From: Eutypa lata
Taxonomy: Eukaryota; Ascomycota; Sordariomycetes; Xylariales; Diatrypaceae
Direction: 5' to 3'
NCBI GenBank assembly: GCA_022661535.1
Contig: JAKULF010000004.1
Span: 6,014,001-6,078,000 of the forward strand
DNA length: 64,000 bases
Part shown: positions 10,432 through 24,200 of the stretch, one piece after another
How positions within the stretch are numbered: position 1 is the first letter of the stretch
Layout of the letters: each line of letters opens with the position of its first letter
Made by a program: the position numbers and the translations under genes
The notes under the pieces: model-generated
Told to the model about the DNA's origin: nothing
The model's database searches: none
Seen by the model: only the letters and a program-made list of their open reading frames with translations

Positions 10432-12530
10432 ATGCGCCTGTTGTCGATCACCGCCGCCGTCTCCGTCTCCGGCATTATTGTCGGAGTCGGAGCGAGCTGT
10501 GACAGTAGCCCCTTTCCAAGTGGGTATCTTGGATGTCTTCAACTGGTGGTTGAACAACGCTGACCACGTGCTCTTGCAGTGCCTTTATGCAAGGGTGTCA
10601 AGATAGAGGATGCTACCTTACGCACTCTCCAGCAATGGATGGGCGATGGAAAGCTCACCAGTCAAGGCCTGGTGACGTGTTACCTTGCAAGGATTGAGCA
10701 GACGAATAAGTGAGTCACGGGAGTAAGTCCAAGATGGATCATGTCACGAATCCTTGACTTAACCTTCCAACCACGTAGATATCTCCATTCTGTCAGCGAG
10801 GTCAATCCCGATGCTCTCGCAATCGCCACAGCCATGGACGAGGAGCGGGCAGCCGGCCAAGTCCGTAGCCCTATGCATGGAATCCCCTTCTTTACCAAAG
10901 ACAACATATACACGGATGACAAGCACAACACCAGCGAGGGTACGCTGGTACTCCTGGGCGGGAAGTTCGTCTCCGAAGCGACGATCGTGCGGAGAATCCG
11001 CGTAGCCGGTGGTGTCCTGCTGGGACACACTACCATGTCCGAGGCGGCTGACCATCGCGCGACAAGCAGCTACGCAAGCGGGTATTCGAGCCGGACAGGT
11101 CAGACGAGGAATCCCTATAACTTCACCCAGCCTACGGCCGGTAGTAGCTGTGGCTCTGTTGTTGCGGTACGAACCAACCAGGTTGCTGTTGCCCTCGGGA
11201 CCGAAACATATGGGTAAGTAGAACAAGTCTACAGGGAATTTCGCTCCTAGCACCTGTGATTCACTCAGAGAAGCCCTTGCTGACTCCAAGACCCCAGTTC
11301 TCTCGTCCATCCCTCTGCGCAACTGGGCCTGTATACCATCAAGTCGACACCAGGCTTGTTCTCCCGCTATGGTATCGTGACAGGCAGCTACTGGCACGAC
11401 ACACCTGGAGGTCTAGCTAGGTCTATGTCTGATGTAGCCCTCATGATGGATATCATGAGCGGCCCTGACCGCCACGACAATCTTACATTCGACGCGATGG
11501 GACATTATCCAGAGAATGGATATTCCTCCCAAATCGTCGGTAAAGATGCACTGCGTGGCATGAAACTGGGCCTGCCGTGGGACCCCTATTGGTCCACTAT
11601 CGGCGTAAGTTGCCTGTCACTGTGTTGCGTTATCTTACCATGCCGGTGCATTGGATGGATGGATTGAATAGCTAGCTAACTCTGATGTCAATACAGCATA
11701 TCAATGCTCCGGGAGTTCGAGAGCAGTACGAGAAGTCGATTCAAGAGCTGAAAGATGCCGGGGCCGAGATCTACAACATTACGAAGAGTCCCTTTGTTGG
11801 CGTTGCTGGCAAGTATGGTACCGGCCAACCGACGGATATCCCGCCCGAGTTCAACCACGTCGTCGTCTTCAATACCCTCCTGGCGGTCGGGTACGGCGAG
11901 TGGCTCGAGAACTGGTCTTTCCCCGAGGGCGACGAGCGGCGCGGCATGAGCACTCTCGCCGAGATGGCCGAGTGGAACCGCGTCCACAACGACACGACGG
12001 GCGCGCTCGGCAACAGCACCTGGTGGTGGGACCCCGCGACGGGGCAGAGCTTTTACGACGGCGGGGTCAAGACCAACGGTACCCAGGGAACCGATTTTTG
12101 GACCGCGTTCGGTGAGGTCCGGACCACGTCCCGTCGGGCCATCGACAACGCTCACGCTTACGTACTCGAGGATGGGACCGTCGTCGCGCTGGACGGGATC
12201 CTGATGCCCAACGGGCGTGGCGGGAACCGCGGGAACGCATGCGCCCCCGTACCTTCGTTCGCCGGGTACCCGATTGCCGCGGTGCCCGTTGGACAGGATG
12301 GGTTCTCGACTCCGTTCGGGTTGTGTGTGTATGGAAGACAGTACGGCGAGGCCAAGCTGGTGAAGGTCGCATCGGCCATGGAGGATCTGTTCCGGTGGAA
12401 CGAGAAGCCGCATTGGCACAACTACGACACGGCTGAGGGACCCTGGGAGCTGCCGTGGCCTGGGTACTCGTGTTCGGACGAGAGTCTGGATCGCCAAGCT
12501 TGCGAGCCTGAGCCTGAAGATTCCTCCTAG
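10432..12530 (+). CDS. Secreted amidase (amidase-signature family)
   Basis: Five exons: 10432-10519, 10580-10709, 10779-11213, 11298-11604 and 11697-12530, giving 597 residues. A hydrophobic N-terminus (MRLLSITAAVSVSGIIVGVG) followed by Cys looks like a signal peptide. The amidase-signature triad is visible: Lys113 in GIPFFTKDNI, cis-Ser195 in AGSSCGS and nucleophile Ser219 in GTETYGS. The last is split by the third intron, and its 24-residue spacing from Ser195 is the family's usual value. These serine hydrolases cleave linear amides; secreted fungal members are poorly characterised and may act on amides outside the cell. The last exon is clearly GC-richer than the rest. The first intron uses a GTGGGT donor and is the least certain junction. 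The reading frame is otherwise intact. Confidence 0.9.
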
Positions 12531-13452
12531 GTAATGGCTTGGCTTGGCTTAACGTGCAAAACCCGGAACCCCTTAAATTCGAGAAGTCTAATTGTAATTA
12601 TTGCATAGTTAGAATGTACACTGCTGCCTGCACGGAATATTATCGCGGTCGTCCGGTTCGAGAAGGCATCCGGGAATGCGATAAGGGACAGTATCCTAGA
12701 TTTAATAATTGGCCGCGTTAGCTTACATTGCTTCGCTACTTCTTTGATCCTTTTATTTTTGTTTTTTTTTTAATATATTTACTTTTTATTAAATATAGCT
12801 TGCTACAACTTGCTGCTGCCTTGCCATTGATGTTCCTAGCTCCTTAGAGCCCCTTTGACCTTTGACCCCCCTTTTGACCCTTTCAGGATCCTTAGGAACA
12901 ACGCAACCACTCTGACACAATACATCTTATTATCCTGGCTGCTGACAAGTATAATAAAATCTTTATTGCTACGTAAGACTTGGTCGTTGTCCCTTGATTA
13001 TGTAATTGCCGAATAAGGGTCTTGTTCGACTTGATTGGCGCCTGGGGCTACGCTACGAAGCCACTGAGGATCTGTCGCTGGGATCTACACCCTGGATTAA
13101 CGTTTCAATTGGCGGGCAGCTACCGCTCTGCATGATTCACATTGGTTTGATCTGGATTTTTGGATGGATTGCCGGCCCAGCAGCGGCTCGTCATATAGCA
13201 CTTACAGCTGGGCCCCAGCAGCAGATATAAGCTAAGAGTGCATAGCGGGTTTCAAGTAGTAACCCCCCGCACACGTCATAACTTACGTTGGGTTACCTCT
13301 CCATGCTCTCAACTCGATATATTGGGTTGCCTTAGTATTTTCTTTTACTTCATGTAAACAAATCGACATTCCTTCTTTATTCTGAAGCATTCTTATATTA
13401 GTTAACAACGCACAACTACCTACATATTCAAACCCCGAGTACATCACACACA
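12531..13452. other. Intergenic region
   Basis: Downstream of the amidase there is a T-rich run near 12755-12790 and repeated TTTGACC strings at about 12853-12880. Open frames here (for example 13006-13230) are short and unlike any protein I know. Confidence 0.5.
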
Positions 13453-14626
13453 ATGGCGCAAGGTACGTTTCCTCTGTCTCATCGTGCCGCTTCCCACACC
13501 ACCACTCACCCCACCCTAGGGTGACATCCCGCACCCATCAAGTAGGGTAGGGAAGGGTAGAGGATATAAAAAGCTGACATACGAAAACAACGTAATATAG
13601 AATACGGTGGAAACAGTAAGTCGAACCAAATCTACCCCAACGCCGAGCTGCCTAGGTAGCTAGCTATAGGAGACGCCCATACACACATGATGAGGGGAAG
13701 AAACGTTCCCATAAAGTCCGGATCTAAATAGCCTGGCTGGCTGACATATACGGAACGGAAACAGTCCCACAAGGTGGTGCCTACCCAGCGGGTGGTGGCT
13801 ACGATGCCGACGACGATCTGCGCGGGGCCCCCGAGCACGCGAGCCGGAACGCGGGCGGTTCGGGCGATCACGACTTCTTCTCTAGCATCATAAGTGCCGT
13901 GACGCAGAAGAAGCAGTCCCTGAAGGACGAGGACGTCGATGAGGATGGTGCGTTTTCCCTCTCCTTCTCTTCCCTCATCCCCGCCCCTCCCCTCTCCACT
14001 TCCACCTGCGACACCTCACAGTAGTGGTGGGGGTAGAGAGTGGGGCGGGGGAGTAAGTCATGATGACTGACTGACTGACTGACTAACTAACTAACTGCTT
14101 GGCATGGATTAGACGCGGTCAAACAACACAAGCGATTCTACGATGACGATGACAAGGATGACGCGGACGACCGCAGCATGGGCTCTGCGGCAGCCATGCA
14201 AGCCCTGAAGTTGTTCTCGGGCGGCCAGAGCGGCAGCTCGGCGGAGAGCAACAGCCAGAGCGCGTTCGTCGGCCTCGCCATGGCGGAGGCCAGCAAGGTA
14301 AGGATATTTATTTGTTCATTCATGCAATCATATATTCATCTATCTATCTATCTATTTGATCAACCTGGCCATAGAGTAGTCAGTTAAGTCAACCTTGGCT
14401 AACCAATGACGCGCAACGTCGTCGCAACACATAGCTATTCGACCAGAAGGCGTCTCAAGGCAAAGTGTCAGGCGACACCTCAAAGGAATCCGCCGTCCAG
14501 AAAGCCGGTGAGATGGCACTGAAATTCTACCTGAAGAGCCAGGGAGGAAGCGCGGGCGGTGCCCAGCAGTCGGATTCCTCTGCCTCGGCGTTGCTCGGCC
14601 TGGCGTCGAAGTTCCTGGCTAAGTAG
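13453..14626 (+). CDS. DUF7721-type 'beta-flanking' protein
   Basis: The model has five exons: 13453-13462, a 15-base micro-exon at 13601-13615, 13765-13947, 14113-14297 and 14435-14626, giving 194 residues. After a Gly-rich N-terminus come HDFFSSIISAVTQKKQSL, the AAAMQALKLFSGG helix, QSAFVGLAMAEASKLFDQ, a KAGEMALKFYLKSQG segment and a final LLGLASKFL. This is the order seen in the small fungal proteins called beta-flanking or DUF7721 proteins, whose function is unknown. The three large exons are secure. The 10-base first exon and the micro-exon are inferred from splice sites and phase, so the first eight or so residues are uncertain. The third intron contains a GACT/AACT tetranucleotide tract. 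Confidence 0.82.
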
Positions 14627-15351
14627 ATAAGTAAGCAAGGAAGGAAGGAAGGATTGGACTTAGCGAAATGCGACTCATGCTGCATGCTAAAGTGTTAGGA
14701 ACGCCCCTCGAGGGCGAAGAAAATAAATTGAAAATGAATCTGGTACCATTCGGCCTATGTTTCTTTTGCATGTGTTTAACCTACCCTAACCGAAACGCCC
14801 TATGTAATTACTCTCAATGTCTTTGGTAAGTTCGAGGCTTCCTAAGAACGTGTTTGATCCTCAAAAATGGAGGAAGTCACGCCGTTGACTAGATTTCAGC
14901 CGAAAGAGAAGTGGTAAGTGGTGGTTGTAAGTTACCTGCTAGCTAATATGAACTTGTTCATGACTTCATTTTTGATTGCCCTCTATTTACCATACCGCAA
15001 GTGAATGATATACTGTCCTGCTACTGGTCTGATGAACTCACTCTGATTAGTAAACTTAGCAACTCCAAATTTGTATTTCACAAACTTTGCCGAATTATCA
15101 TAACTTATTACTTTTAAATTCGACAGTGATACCACAATACTAGCCAGACCGCGGGTTCCGAAATGTACAAGTCGGCTACACTTATCAGGCAACGATGACT
15201 CTGAACGTCATCTACGGTACGTGCTTTGAGACAAGCTAACACAAGCCACTGAAGTCTATACCATCGAAAACTGACAAAGGATCTTGCGTTAGAGAATAAT
15301 AGCCGCCCTCGACTTTGGCAGCGCGAACTCGGCTATATCTCTAGCTCTGGT

Positions 15352-15657
15352 CTAACCACCGGAAACCAAACTCATATCGTTTCCAATTTCACGGCAACAG
15401 GACTCGGTAGGCCCTTTGCCAGGGTCGACCCCGAGCCCCTCGAGGTACCAGCGCTGTGCGTTATTCACACTCGACGCTCGACTTTTGGCTACGAGGCCAC
15501 TCGTGGAACCATCCACAGTCTTAAATAGCTCCTTCACAGCTACGATTAGCTCAGCGCCGAGGAAGCGCTTCAGACCACCGTCTACATTACTACCGAGATC
15601 CAAGCAGCCATCAATGCCTACCTCGCAGACGTGAGCGTGAGGGCACTGACAGATCAC
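15352..15657 (-). pseudogene. Protein-like open frame, possible gene fragment
   Basis: This minus-strand frame of 101 codons reads like real protein, for example LKRFLGAELIVAVKELF and GLGVDPGKGPTESCC, with four cysteines. I do not recognise the family and could not attach upstream exons with confidence. It may be the last exon of an unmodelled small secreted protein, or a remnant left in the surrounding repeat-like DNA. Confidence 0.3.
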
Positions 15658-15716
15658 AAAATATCATATCAAAGTTATATACTGTAGAGCTTCAGCTACT
15701 AAGAAAATGGACGGGG

Positions 15717-16718
15717 TTTGAATAATCTATTAGTAAGGCTGTTATTCATCGAATACGTGAGTATTATTCACTATCGACCTCTGATTATTCAAATCTGCTC
15801 ATCTTAATGGTCCTCGATATTAGAGTGGCTCACCTAATATAGCCACGCACACCTCCCCCTTTCCTCTTATATTTCTTTACCCTTCTTTGCCCTTCTGCTT
15901 CCCTTCTGACCCTGCTCTCTTGCCTCACGAACTTTACGCGAATCCCTCCTAACCGTTTACAGAACTCTCCGTCCCACGCCGTACTCGAGATGTCGGCAAA
16001 AGAGGCCGCTGAAGAGCACCATGCGCGGCTGGCGGACGCCGTCTATCGACAACACTGCCTCCTCACATCCCTTCGTCTTTTTGACACCACTTCTAGGTTT
16101 GCATGACCGAGACGAGTCAAACCACATCATCTTTTGTCTTGTCCTCGACTGCACGCCCTCCTGCACATATGTCGTTGCCCGCCATAAGCACTGCTTTTAT
16201 GCACCCTTTATGTCGGAAGACGCAGCGATTCAACGTATGCTTTCTTTTGGCTGTCTCCGATTTTATTGTCGACTATCTCAACCTCGCCAAGGTCCAATCT
16301 TTCGATCAAGAAGTTTCGTCGCTAAGATACTTGACTTGTCTTTGTCCTACAATCAGTCCCAATAAACTCCTACCATACAAAGCTCCTAAAGCCACGTCAA
16401 CCCAGCTCCACCACATTCGCTTTTGTAGGGCATAAACTTGAGGCATCAACACATCCCACAGAAAGCAGGCTCCGTCGAATTTCTGAAGATGAAGTTCATC
16501 GTCAGGGCAAGGAAATAAGAGACGGCTTAGCAGATTTATTCTTAACTAACTATCTGTCAATCTAAGGTCTGGCTGAAGGGGACCCCCCAGATAGCCCGTG
16601 TTCTTCGGAAGGATTTCGAAGAGAGTTTTGACGGGTGGTAATACCTGATAATGCTATAGAAGTTCGTGAGTGTTCACTAAAACCACGCGCTGTCGAATTC
16701 ATGCAAATTTGAATAATC
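15717..16718. repeat. Repeated TTTGAATAATC strings about 1 kb apart
   Basis: TTTGAATAATC occurs at 15717-15727 and 16708-16718 in the same orientation, and its inverse GATTATTCAAA at 15783-15793. Three copies of an 11-mer in 1 kb is more than chance predicts even in AT-rich DNA. They might mark the ends of a decayed element enclosing the stop-riddled open frames between them. Confidence 0.35.
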
Positions 16719-17587
16719 AATAAATTGTAATTTTGCAACCGAATAATCCCTGATTATCCCTAGTGAAATCCAATTATACAGTTTCGTTCATGTGCCTCTT
16801 GCGTCTATGGCCACAAATCATCACAGGCCAGTATATGTATCTTACGGCCACAAGTAATTACAGCGAAGAGGATTGAGAATGTTATCCAAGTCGAATATTG
16901 ATACCATCTTCATATGATTGATTACTCGTCGATACCAACGGTTACTTAGGAGGATTATTTCGTATTTCATTAATCGTCATGTATGTAAGTTGAGGCAGGC
17001 CCTTCTTTTTCTTTCCCTGCCCCCCTATCCGTCCGTGTTTCCATGCTGCCATGCTTGCTTGTTGCCTTGCCTTTCCTTTCCTTTCTTTCCTGCTATTGCT
17101 CACTTCCTGCCTACTTAACTAGTGAGTAAGCAGATATTAAATTTCAAAAAAGCCGCCGGCCGCCGCCATCATATCCTAAAAATTGTTGCAAAGGTATCTC
17201 GAAAGGGGAAAAAAGAAGGATAGATCGTCGTCGTTGCCGCCTGGAACCCCTGAAAAAGGTGAAAAAAAAGAGGTACTCCAAATCCAGCTACCTAGCCGGC
17301 AATCATACCAGTTCTAGGCCAAGGCAATTGTTCGACGCACCCACGCAAGTTAGTTAGCGCCTAGCCAGCCCCTAATAGAGCTTTCCCGAACATGTTCCTC
17401 TCGTATACAATTAGCAACTTCGCCCTCGCCGATACACCCCGAATTTTTTCTCCTTCTCCCCGTCGCCACCCAACCCAGCCCCAATATCTATAGCAAATCT
17501 AAGCCCAACAGAACTACATAGGTAGAGAGATCGTCGGCAAGGTACCCGCAATTTTAACGGGTGGGCCGGTCTAGTACAGTAGTTTTC

Positions 17588-19349
17588 TTAGTGACTAATG
17601 GTGGTGGTCGGCATGGGGCCATGGCCGGCATGGCCGCCTCCGCCGCCAGCACCCCCACCACCGCCACTAGCGTTCTTCTTTTTCTCCTTCTTGGCCCACC
17701 GGAGACCACACGCGTTGCAGAGGGTTTTGGGGCCACTTGGGCCCTTTCGCCATTCAGGAGAATCGAGCGTACCTGATGCTGTTGTTAATATGTATGTAAA
17801 AGGATAGAGATGGATGTAGAGCACACATACCGCAGTCTGTACACACGTATTCCTCCGCGACCTTCAGCTTCTTCTTCTTCTCCCCTGTTCGGGGATCTCG
17901 GTCGATCGGTATTGCGATGCCGGCATCGCCCTTGATGAGCGTTGGGCTCGAGTTGCCGGTGGTGATACCGCGACTTCGCTCTCCTTCCAGGTATCTCAGC
18001 CCGGTCAGCATCTCGATCGTGTCGGTATGTGATACGCCTTCGAATCTAGCCATCTTGTCCCTGATGGAATCCGGGCGGTTGCCAGCTGTCACACCTTCTA
18101 GGTTCTCCCTGGTTAGCGCAATGTTTAGCGCCGAAGGCCTATCTGGGGGTGGCATTGATTGCGCGTCCGCGGTCGTCTGTGCATAGATAGAACTCGTGCC
18201 CGGATTAGATGTGACGACCGTATCTTCTGACGGCGCTATGTCTGATCGAGCCTCCTGACCGGCTACCCAGCTCTGTTGCGAGGCTTCCTCCTCCTCTTCT
18301 TCCCTCCGTAGCTCCGCAATCCGGCGCCGCAGCCTCTCGTTCTCTATTTTGTGTTCTAGAAAGGAGTCGAGAAGCGAGGCATTCTTGGTAGGGTATGGCC
18401 GCGACATCACAAATACTGCCTGACAAAAGGGGGACTGGTTCTTCGGGTTCGGGGCGAATTTGGCCGCTGCGATGTGGGCATGGCCGACGGATTCAAAGAT
18501 AGCATATGTGTCATCCTTCTTCCTGAAGCGGTAGAACATGCGCAGTGTGTTTCCTGTTGCTATAGACTCGTTCATTTCCGACGTAAAAGTGCCGACGTCG
18601 TCAGGGTGGATCAGGTCCTTTAAGAAGCGGTCGATGAGGTCTTTCGATCCGTGGCCAGTCAAGGCAGTAACACTCGGCGATACGAATTTGATCTTCCCAT
18701 GGGCGTCTAGAATCTGAAGAAAATCCTTGATCTCCTCGACGACCTTGGCAGGCCAGTTCCTCCTCTTCGTAAACTCGGTAAGAGTGTTACCGTTTTGTAC
18801 GCTGGGCTGCGCAGGCGGCGCAAACCCCGGACTGACGACGGGAGCGGAATTCGTGGGTGGGTTCCCGTTAGAGTTGGACGAGAAGACATTGTTATCGTGG
18901 GCAGCTGAGGTCTGGGGAATTGGTGGGTTGGAGGCCGATGGTTGCTGCTGCTGCTGCTGTTGTTGCTGCATCTGAGATATGTCGCCGAGCCCATCAAGAC
19001 TCATAGGCATGTTGTCGAAAGTAGGAAACATCGAGTTGTCATAAAACGACATCATATCTTGACCCTCTGCCGTCATCTGATAGGTGTGTTTTCGTTAGCT
19101 TGAAGGGTATTTCTTGGCAAAACTGTCTATTCGACTCTGAGACACCAACATTGGTACAGAAGAAGGTCGTAGTGATCGCGATCGAAGGGTAGGGTCGGAG
19201 TCGAAGCAATAAGTAGGTATGGTAGTATTAGGGATCAGTATCAAGGGATAAATACGACATACCGGGATTTGATTCAAGTTCCCCGGTGCAGAAAAGCTGA
19301 AGATATTGGTAGGACCACCAGGCGCTGGTGGCATGCCATGGCTATCCAT
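17588..19349 (-). CDS. wc-2: White collar 2 (blue-light and clock GATA factor)
   Basis: Read on the minus strand, exons 19349-19263, 19076-17831 and 17772-17588 give 505 residues (Neurospora WC-2 is about 530). A Gln run lies near residues 65-75. A PAS domain follows at about 145-280 ([15 protein letters not shown], then [11 protein letters not shown]), then a charged coiled-coil-like stretch ([19 protein letters not shown]). A single GATA zinc finger has Cys441, Cys444, Cys463 and Cys466 with the 18-residue loop containing [16 protein letters not shown]; the intron splits the codon just after Cys444. WC-2 pairs with the photoreceptor WC-1 to form the white collar complex, which activates light-induced genes and, in Neurospora, the frq clock gene. 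The N-terminal 29-residue exon is assigned from splice sites and the [12 protein letters not shown] start. The gene is divergent from rad50. Confidence 0.97.
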
Positions 19350-21271
19350 GCCTCTGCAGAGGTTAGGTGCATAGACCTGAGGTCCCCTACAAATATTTTC
19401 AAATGCAGGTTTCTGCTTAATCGATAACAACCTTGAAAGCTAAACGGCTATTGTGGCTGTCAACCTTAACTTTTTTAAATAAAAAAAGAGTATCGGGGGC
19501 TTGACTACATATAGATAGAATAGGGTTCCAGCTGAAGCCTCTAATTGTAGACGGCGAATGTGACCTTGTCGCAATGGAGAATGGCGGGAGTATAAGGGAC
19601 CTTCATGCATGCGCTAGCTCAGGTGCATCCGGCCTCGCCTCTGGCTGAAGCGTTTATATAACTTAGGTGGTTAGACTAGATAGTTATTCAAACGAGTGCT
19701 TAGAAACCACATCAACAAAAATAAATAACACCAAAAACAAATAAGAAGAACTCCCCAGAGATGACAACCTGTCCTAAAAAGAAAGATTTAAAGGTTGGAG
19801 AGGGATGATCTGATTGAATAAGGGTAGGCTTGTTTGTAATATAGGAGCCAGAAGGTGGGGTTGAAGCATGGGAAGTTGAAGGGAATTTCGGAGTTTCGCA
19901 AGTGGGTAGGATGGGATTTCTGAAATGGATGGTCGATATGCTGGATATTCTGCCTTTCTCGATAACCTAACAAGTGGACCTGCTTGGCAAGGAGACAAGA
20001 ACCGGAATAGATGGGAGGATAGATGGATCCAGAGCCCAAGAGACGCACACCAAGGCACACCAAAGCACACCTATAATGCGGTACGGTACGAATAAAGTCT
20101 AGTCTAGCGGGCGGGTATATGTAGTCAGGTAGTATACAGTTCCTTGGTAGGCTCGGGATCGTCTACGTCAGAAAAATCAGGGGTTCTACTTGAAGGGTCA
20201 GATGAAGATCTTGACCTGCTTACTGGTAGCTCTTCGGGCTGATCTTTAGAAGTCATGCCAGCTGGGATGTACATATGCCTATGTCTGTATGTAACTAGCA
20301 AAGGTTGCAGATATGTAGTTGAAAAAAGCAATGAAAATAAATGAAGGGGAAGATTTAAATATAGCGAGCATAATGTTAAAACGTATTTTGTTACTTTTAG
20401 CAGGGTCTTCCCCCTCTTATGTAAGTGAGTGGATGTCTTCGTAGAAAGGATATGTTAGTTCGGATAACGAAAGCCCGTGGACTGGTCCAGACTCTCAAGC
20501 TCTCCCACCCAGCTTTTTTTATTTATTATACCGCATTAGAAACTTTACTTATACATACTTCGTACATAGTTAATAGGGTATGAATTGGCATGTAAATTTT
20601 GTAATTAGATGTAATAGGAAATCGTAGTGCATACGTAACTTGAATAAGGAAGATAACAATTTTAAGATAAAGGTATCCATCCATGCATACACTCATGATG
20701 GAGAGAATTGCCTACTATATTAAGTATATAAGGGGGAAGGTACAGTATAAGATGTGCTAAATAAGAGGTGTATAGCAAGAAGATTCGATGCCCTACGAAG
20801 TACTTCCGACTAGATTATAAGCCTCATGAACATCTGCCTTTTCCTGCCCTGAAGTTAAAGAAACTGTCGCATCTAGCACCTGCCAAGAAACCTAAGACTC
20901 CAGTAGCAATAGCTAACCTTAAGCTGCTAAGGTAGTCACCCCCTGCCAACCCCGCGCCCGGGTAACCAAACCAGATATGGATGCCTAGAGGTAATTAGGT
21001 AACTAAGGTTAGCATGTCGCGTGCTTCGGCGCGTTAAGCTGAAATCTTTACGCAGAAAATCTATCCCAGTTGATTCTAGTCAATAAACCACAATCATAAC
21101 CACAACCAACCTTCACCTTCCAGGACAAACTTTAACTAATTGACCTAAAAAACTAGAGACTAGGGAATAGGTTAGCATACACACCTATTGATCACAGCCC
21201 TCCCCTTTCATCTTATTCGTAATATGGGATAAGGTGCACGAGGAAACATCGTGCCAACCACTACTGTCATC
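19350..21271. other. Shared intergenic region between wc-2 and rad50
   Basis: This 1.9 kb stretch must hold both promoters. It is AT-rich with long T/A runs at 20,340-20,800. A short minus-strand frame at 20256-20125 (MTSKDQPEELPVSRS...) reads somewhat like protein, but nothing can be joined to it. I see no convincing light-response element or TATA box. Confidence 0.5.
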
Positions 21272-24200
21272 ATGTCTAGCATCGACAAACTATCGATCAC
21301 TGGCATCCGAAGCTTTAGCACCACCAACTCCCAGGATATCAAGTTCTTTACCCCTCTTACACTCATCGTCGGGTACAATGGCTCCGGGAAGACTACCATT
21401 ATCGAGTGTCTCAAATATGCCACTACGAGTGAGCTTCCTCCCAACAGCGCCAAAGGGGGTGCCTTCATCCACGAGCCTGATCTTCTTGGCGAGAGGAGTG
21501 TCCTCGCCAAGGTCATGCTTAAGTACAAGACTCCACCGGATACCACATACGTCCTCTCCCGTCAGATCCAGCTCACTGTTAAGAAGAGCACCAGAACACA
21601 AAAGACCCTCGAAGGCTCCCTACTACAGATCTTGGATGGCGAGAAAACCACCATGTCCAAACAGAAAGCCAAACTCGATGATCTTGTCTTGAGACACCTC
21701 GGTGTACCAAAGGCCATCCTAGAGTTTGTCATCTTCTGCCACCAAGACGAGTCTCTATGGCCTATGAGCGAACCCAGCGTCCTCAAGAAACGATTCGACG
21801 AGATCTTCGAGGCCATGAAATACACGAAGGCCATAGACAACCTCAAGGTGCTACGGAAGAAACATGGAGAGAAGCTGAAGAGCTTGAAAGATCAGGAGCT
21901 CTATGACAAGACCGACAAGGAAAAAGCCGATGAGTGTAGGCGTCGAATAGAGCGTCTGGAGAAGGAGATCGACAAGATGGGGCTCAAGTGCCAAGAGTTG
22001 CAGAATCAGAAGGAAGAGGCCGAAATCAGAGCCAAGGAGCTGCACGAACAAGCAAACAGTCACCTCAACATCGTCCACGAGTTAAAGGCCAAGAAAGAGC
22101 AGCTCCATTATCGTCAAGACACCCTTGAGGAAACCAAATCGAGGATGGATGAAATGACCGAGTCGGATACGTGGCTGCAAGACACGCTAGCCCAGTACGA
22201 AGAGCGTGTAAAACGGTTGCAGAACGATCATCAAGAGAACATATCCCAATACAGCGAATACCAGAAAGAACTCGCTAGACTACGCGATGATATGTCAAAA
22301 CGACTGGCAGAGCAAGGCAAACTTCAGTCTGATAAAGAGAAGTATGAGCGGCAGTTGGAGTCTCGTGTCGAGCTGATCCATCAAGAGGCCCGAACTCACA
22401 ACATTAGAGGCTTCGACGGTGACCTAGACGATCGACAAATACAGTCTTTCAATGATCGGGTCCAACGACTATTAACAGACAAGAGGAAGGAGTTGGAGCG
22501 CTTGCAATCTGAGAACGCTGAAGACCTAGACAAGAAGGCAGGCAGCATTAGCGAACTAGAGGGTCGCAAAGCAAGACATATCCAAGACCGCGTCTCTGCA
22601 GTGCAGCAGAACAATACGCTAGAGAAGCGAATTGCATCTACGCGGCAGGTCCTTAATACTATAGATATCGATGAAGGTGCCAAAGCTGTATTAGACTCCT
22701 CCTTCAAGGATATCGAGCAACGATTTGAGAAGGCGACACAGAGCCAACAAGATGCCGATCTAGACACGAAAATCCAAGAGGAAAATGATCACCTGCAACA
22801 GCTCGAGAACGAAAGTAGCAAATTGTCGCGTGAACTCGCGGAATCTTCAAGATTAGCTGCAAGTCGGGGAGAGCTCGATTTCCATAAGAGAAAAATCTCG
22901 ACTAAGAAAAAGGAACTAGAGGCTTTGGTCAGCAGCTCCGAGAGTGGCAAGATATCGAGCATGATTAGTACCTCTTGGGAACCGGCCACGCTTGAGCGCC
23001 AGTTCCAGCAAGCTTTGCAAGCGAAAGCTAAGGCGCACGAGGAGGCAAAAGGCAAAAGAGACGAGATCATTCAAGTCCAGAAGCTTGTACAAGGAAAAGT
23101 CACCAGTGCCAAGGAAAAGATCAGAAAACGAGATAACGAGATGGAACGGTCCAAATCGACCGTCATTCAAGCGTTAAAGGCCACTGAACCCGAATCTCAA
23201 CCGAATGTCGCCGACTTGCCCGATGCGATCTCTCAACTCGAAGAAGATATTCTCGAGGAGAAGAAAGGACTTGCCTTAAATGAGGCTTTGAGGACGTATT
23301 ATGAGGATTGTCAGAGGACACTAAACAGGCACAATAAATGCGATCTCTGCCTTCGGCACTTCGCCAATGCCGGTGAGACGTCAAATATTATCAAGAAAAT
23401 CAGAAAGGCGCTCGAGGAGCACAACGATGGGCAAGCCCAGGCTGAAATCGCAGCAATGGAGCAGCTCTTGGAAAAGCTACGAGCAGCTCGCCCGGCTGGT
23501 GAGAATTACGAAAGGCTAGGGAAGGAGAAGAGCGCTCAGGACAAGGAACTCCGTGATGCTCAGGAGGAAGAGTGTAATGTACTTAGGCGTCTCGAAGATA
23601 TGGACGAAGACGTCGTCCAGAAGCGTGAGGAATGGCAAGATCTAGAATCAATAAGCAAAATGGTACGAGAGATTACGAACACTCACCGCGACATCGAGGA
23701 GTCTACAGCCCGAGTCGACCGACTCATGTCTCAACAACAATCAGGCGGCACAGTCAGAAGCGGTGACGAGATCAACGACCTGCAAGAGGCCTGCAAGGAG
23801 AAGATACGCGCAGTAAATCACAGGATCTCCAAGCTCACCAATGAACGGCAATATCTTCGAGATCAGATATCTAACCTAGAGCTTGAGCGAAGTGAATTCA
23901 GAAATAAGATCAGCGATGCTGTTCGGCTCCTTGAGAGGAAGAAGGAACTTCAGGCCCAAATCCAAACATATAAGGAGGACATAGCTACGCAAAAGGAGAT
24001 CATCCAACAAGCCAACAAAGACTTGGAATCTATTGATCCTCAAATCGCCCATGCAAGAACAATTCGCGATGACGCCATACAGAGGGGTCGGGCGAAGGAG
24101 AAGAAAATTGCGGACGAACGCGACAGCCTTGCTAGCTCCGTGAATCAGCTCAAGGCGATAGACAACGACATTCAAGCCTACATCGACGGTGGCGGCCCGT

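Larger units (their letters stand above)
14627..17587. other. Gene-poor region with possible degraded element
   Basis: There is no complete gene in this 3 kb. It contains a short minus-strand protein-like frame (15352-15657, listed separately) and repeated TTTGAATAATC strings that may bound a degraded element. A short open frame starting at 15990 (MSAKEAAEEHHARLADAVYR) is cut off by TGA after 38 codons. The end of the region, 17,000-17,580, is pyrimidine-rich and is probably the 3' flank of wc-2. Confidence 0.5.

Noticed and set aside
11688..12497. 269-codon minus-strand open frame opposite the amidase
   Set aside because: Lies wholly antisense to the GC-rich last exon, whose sense frame has clear amidase homology.
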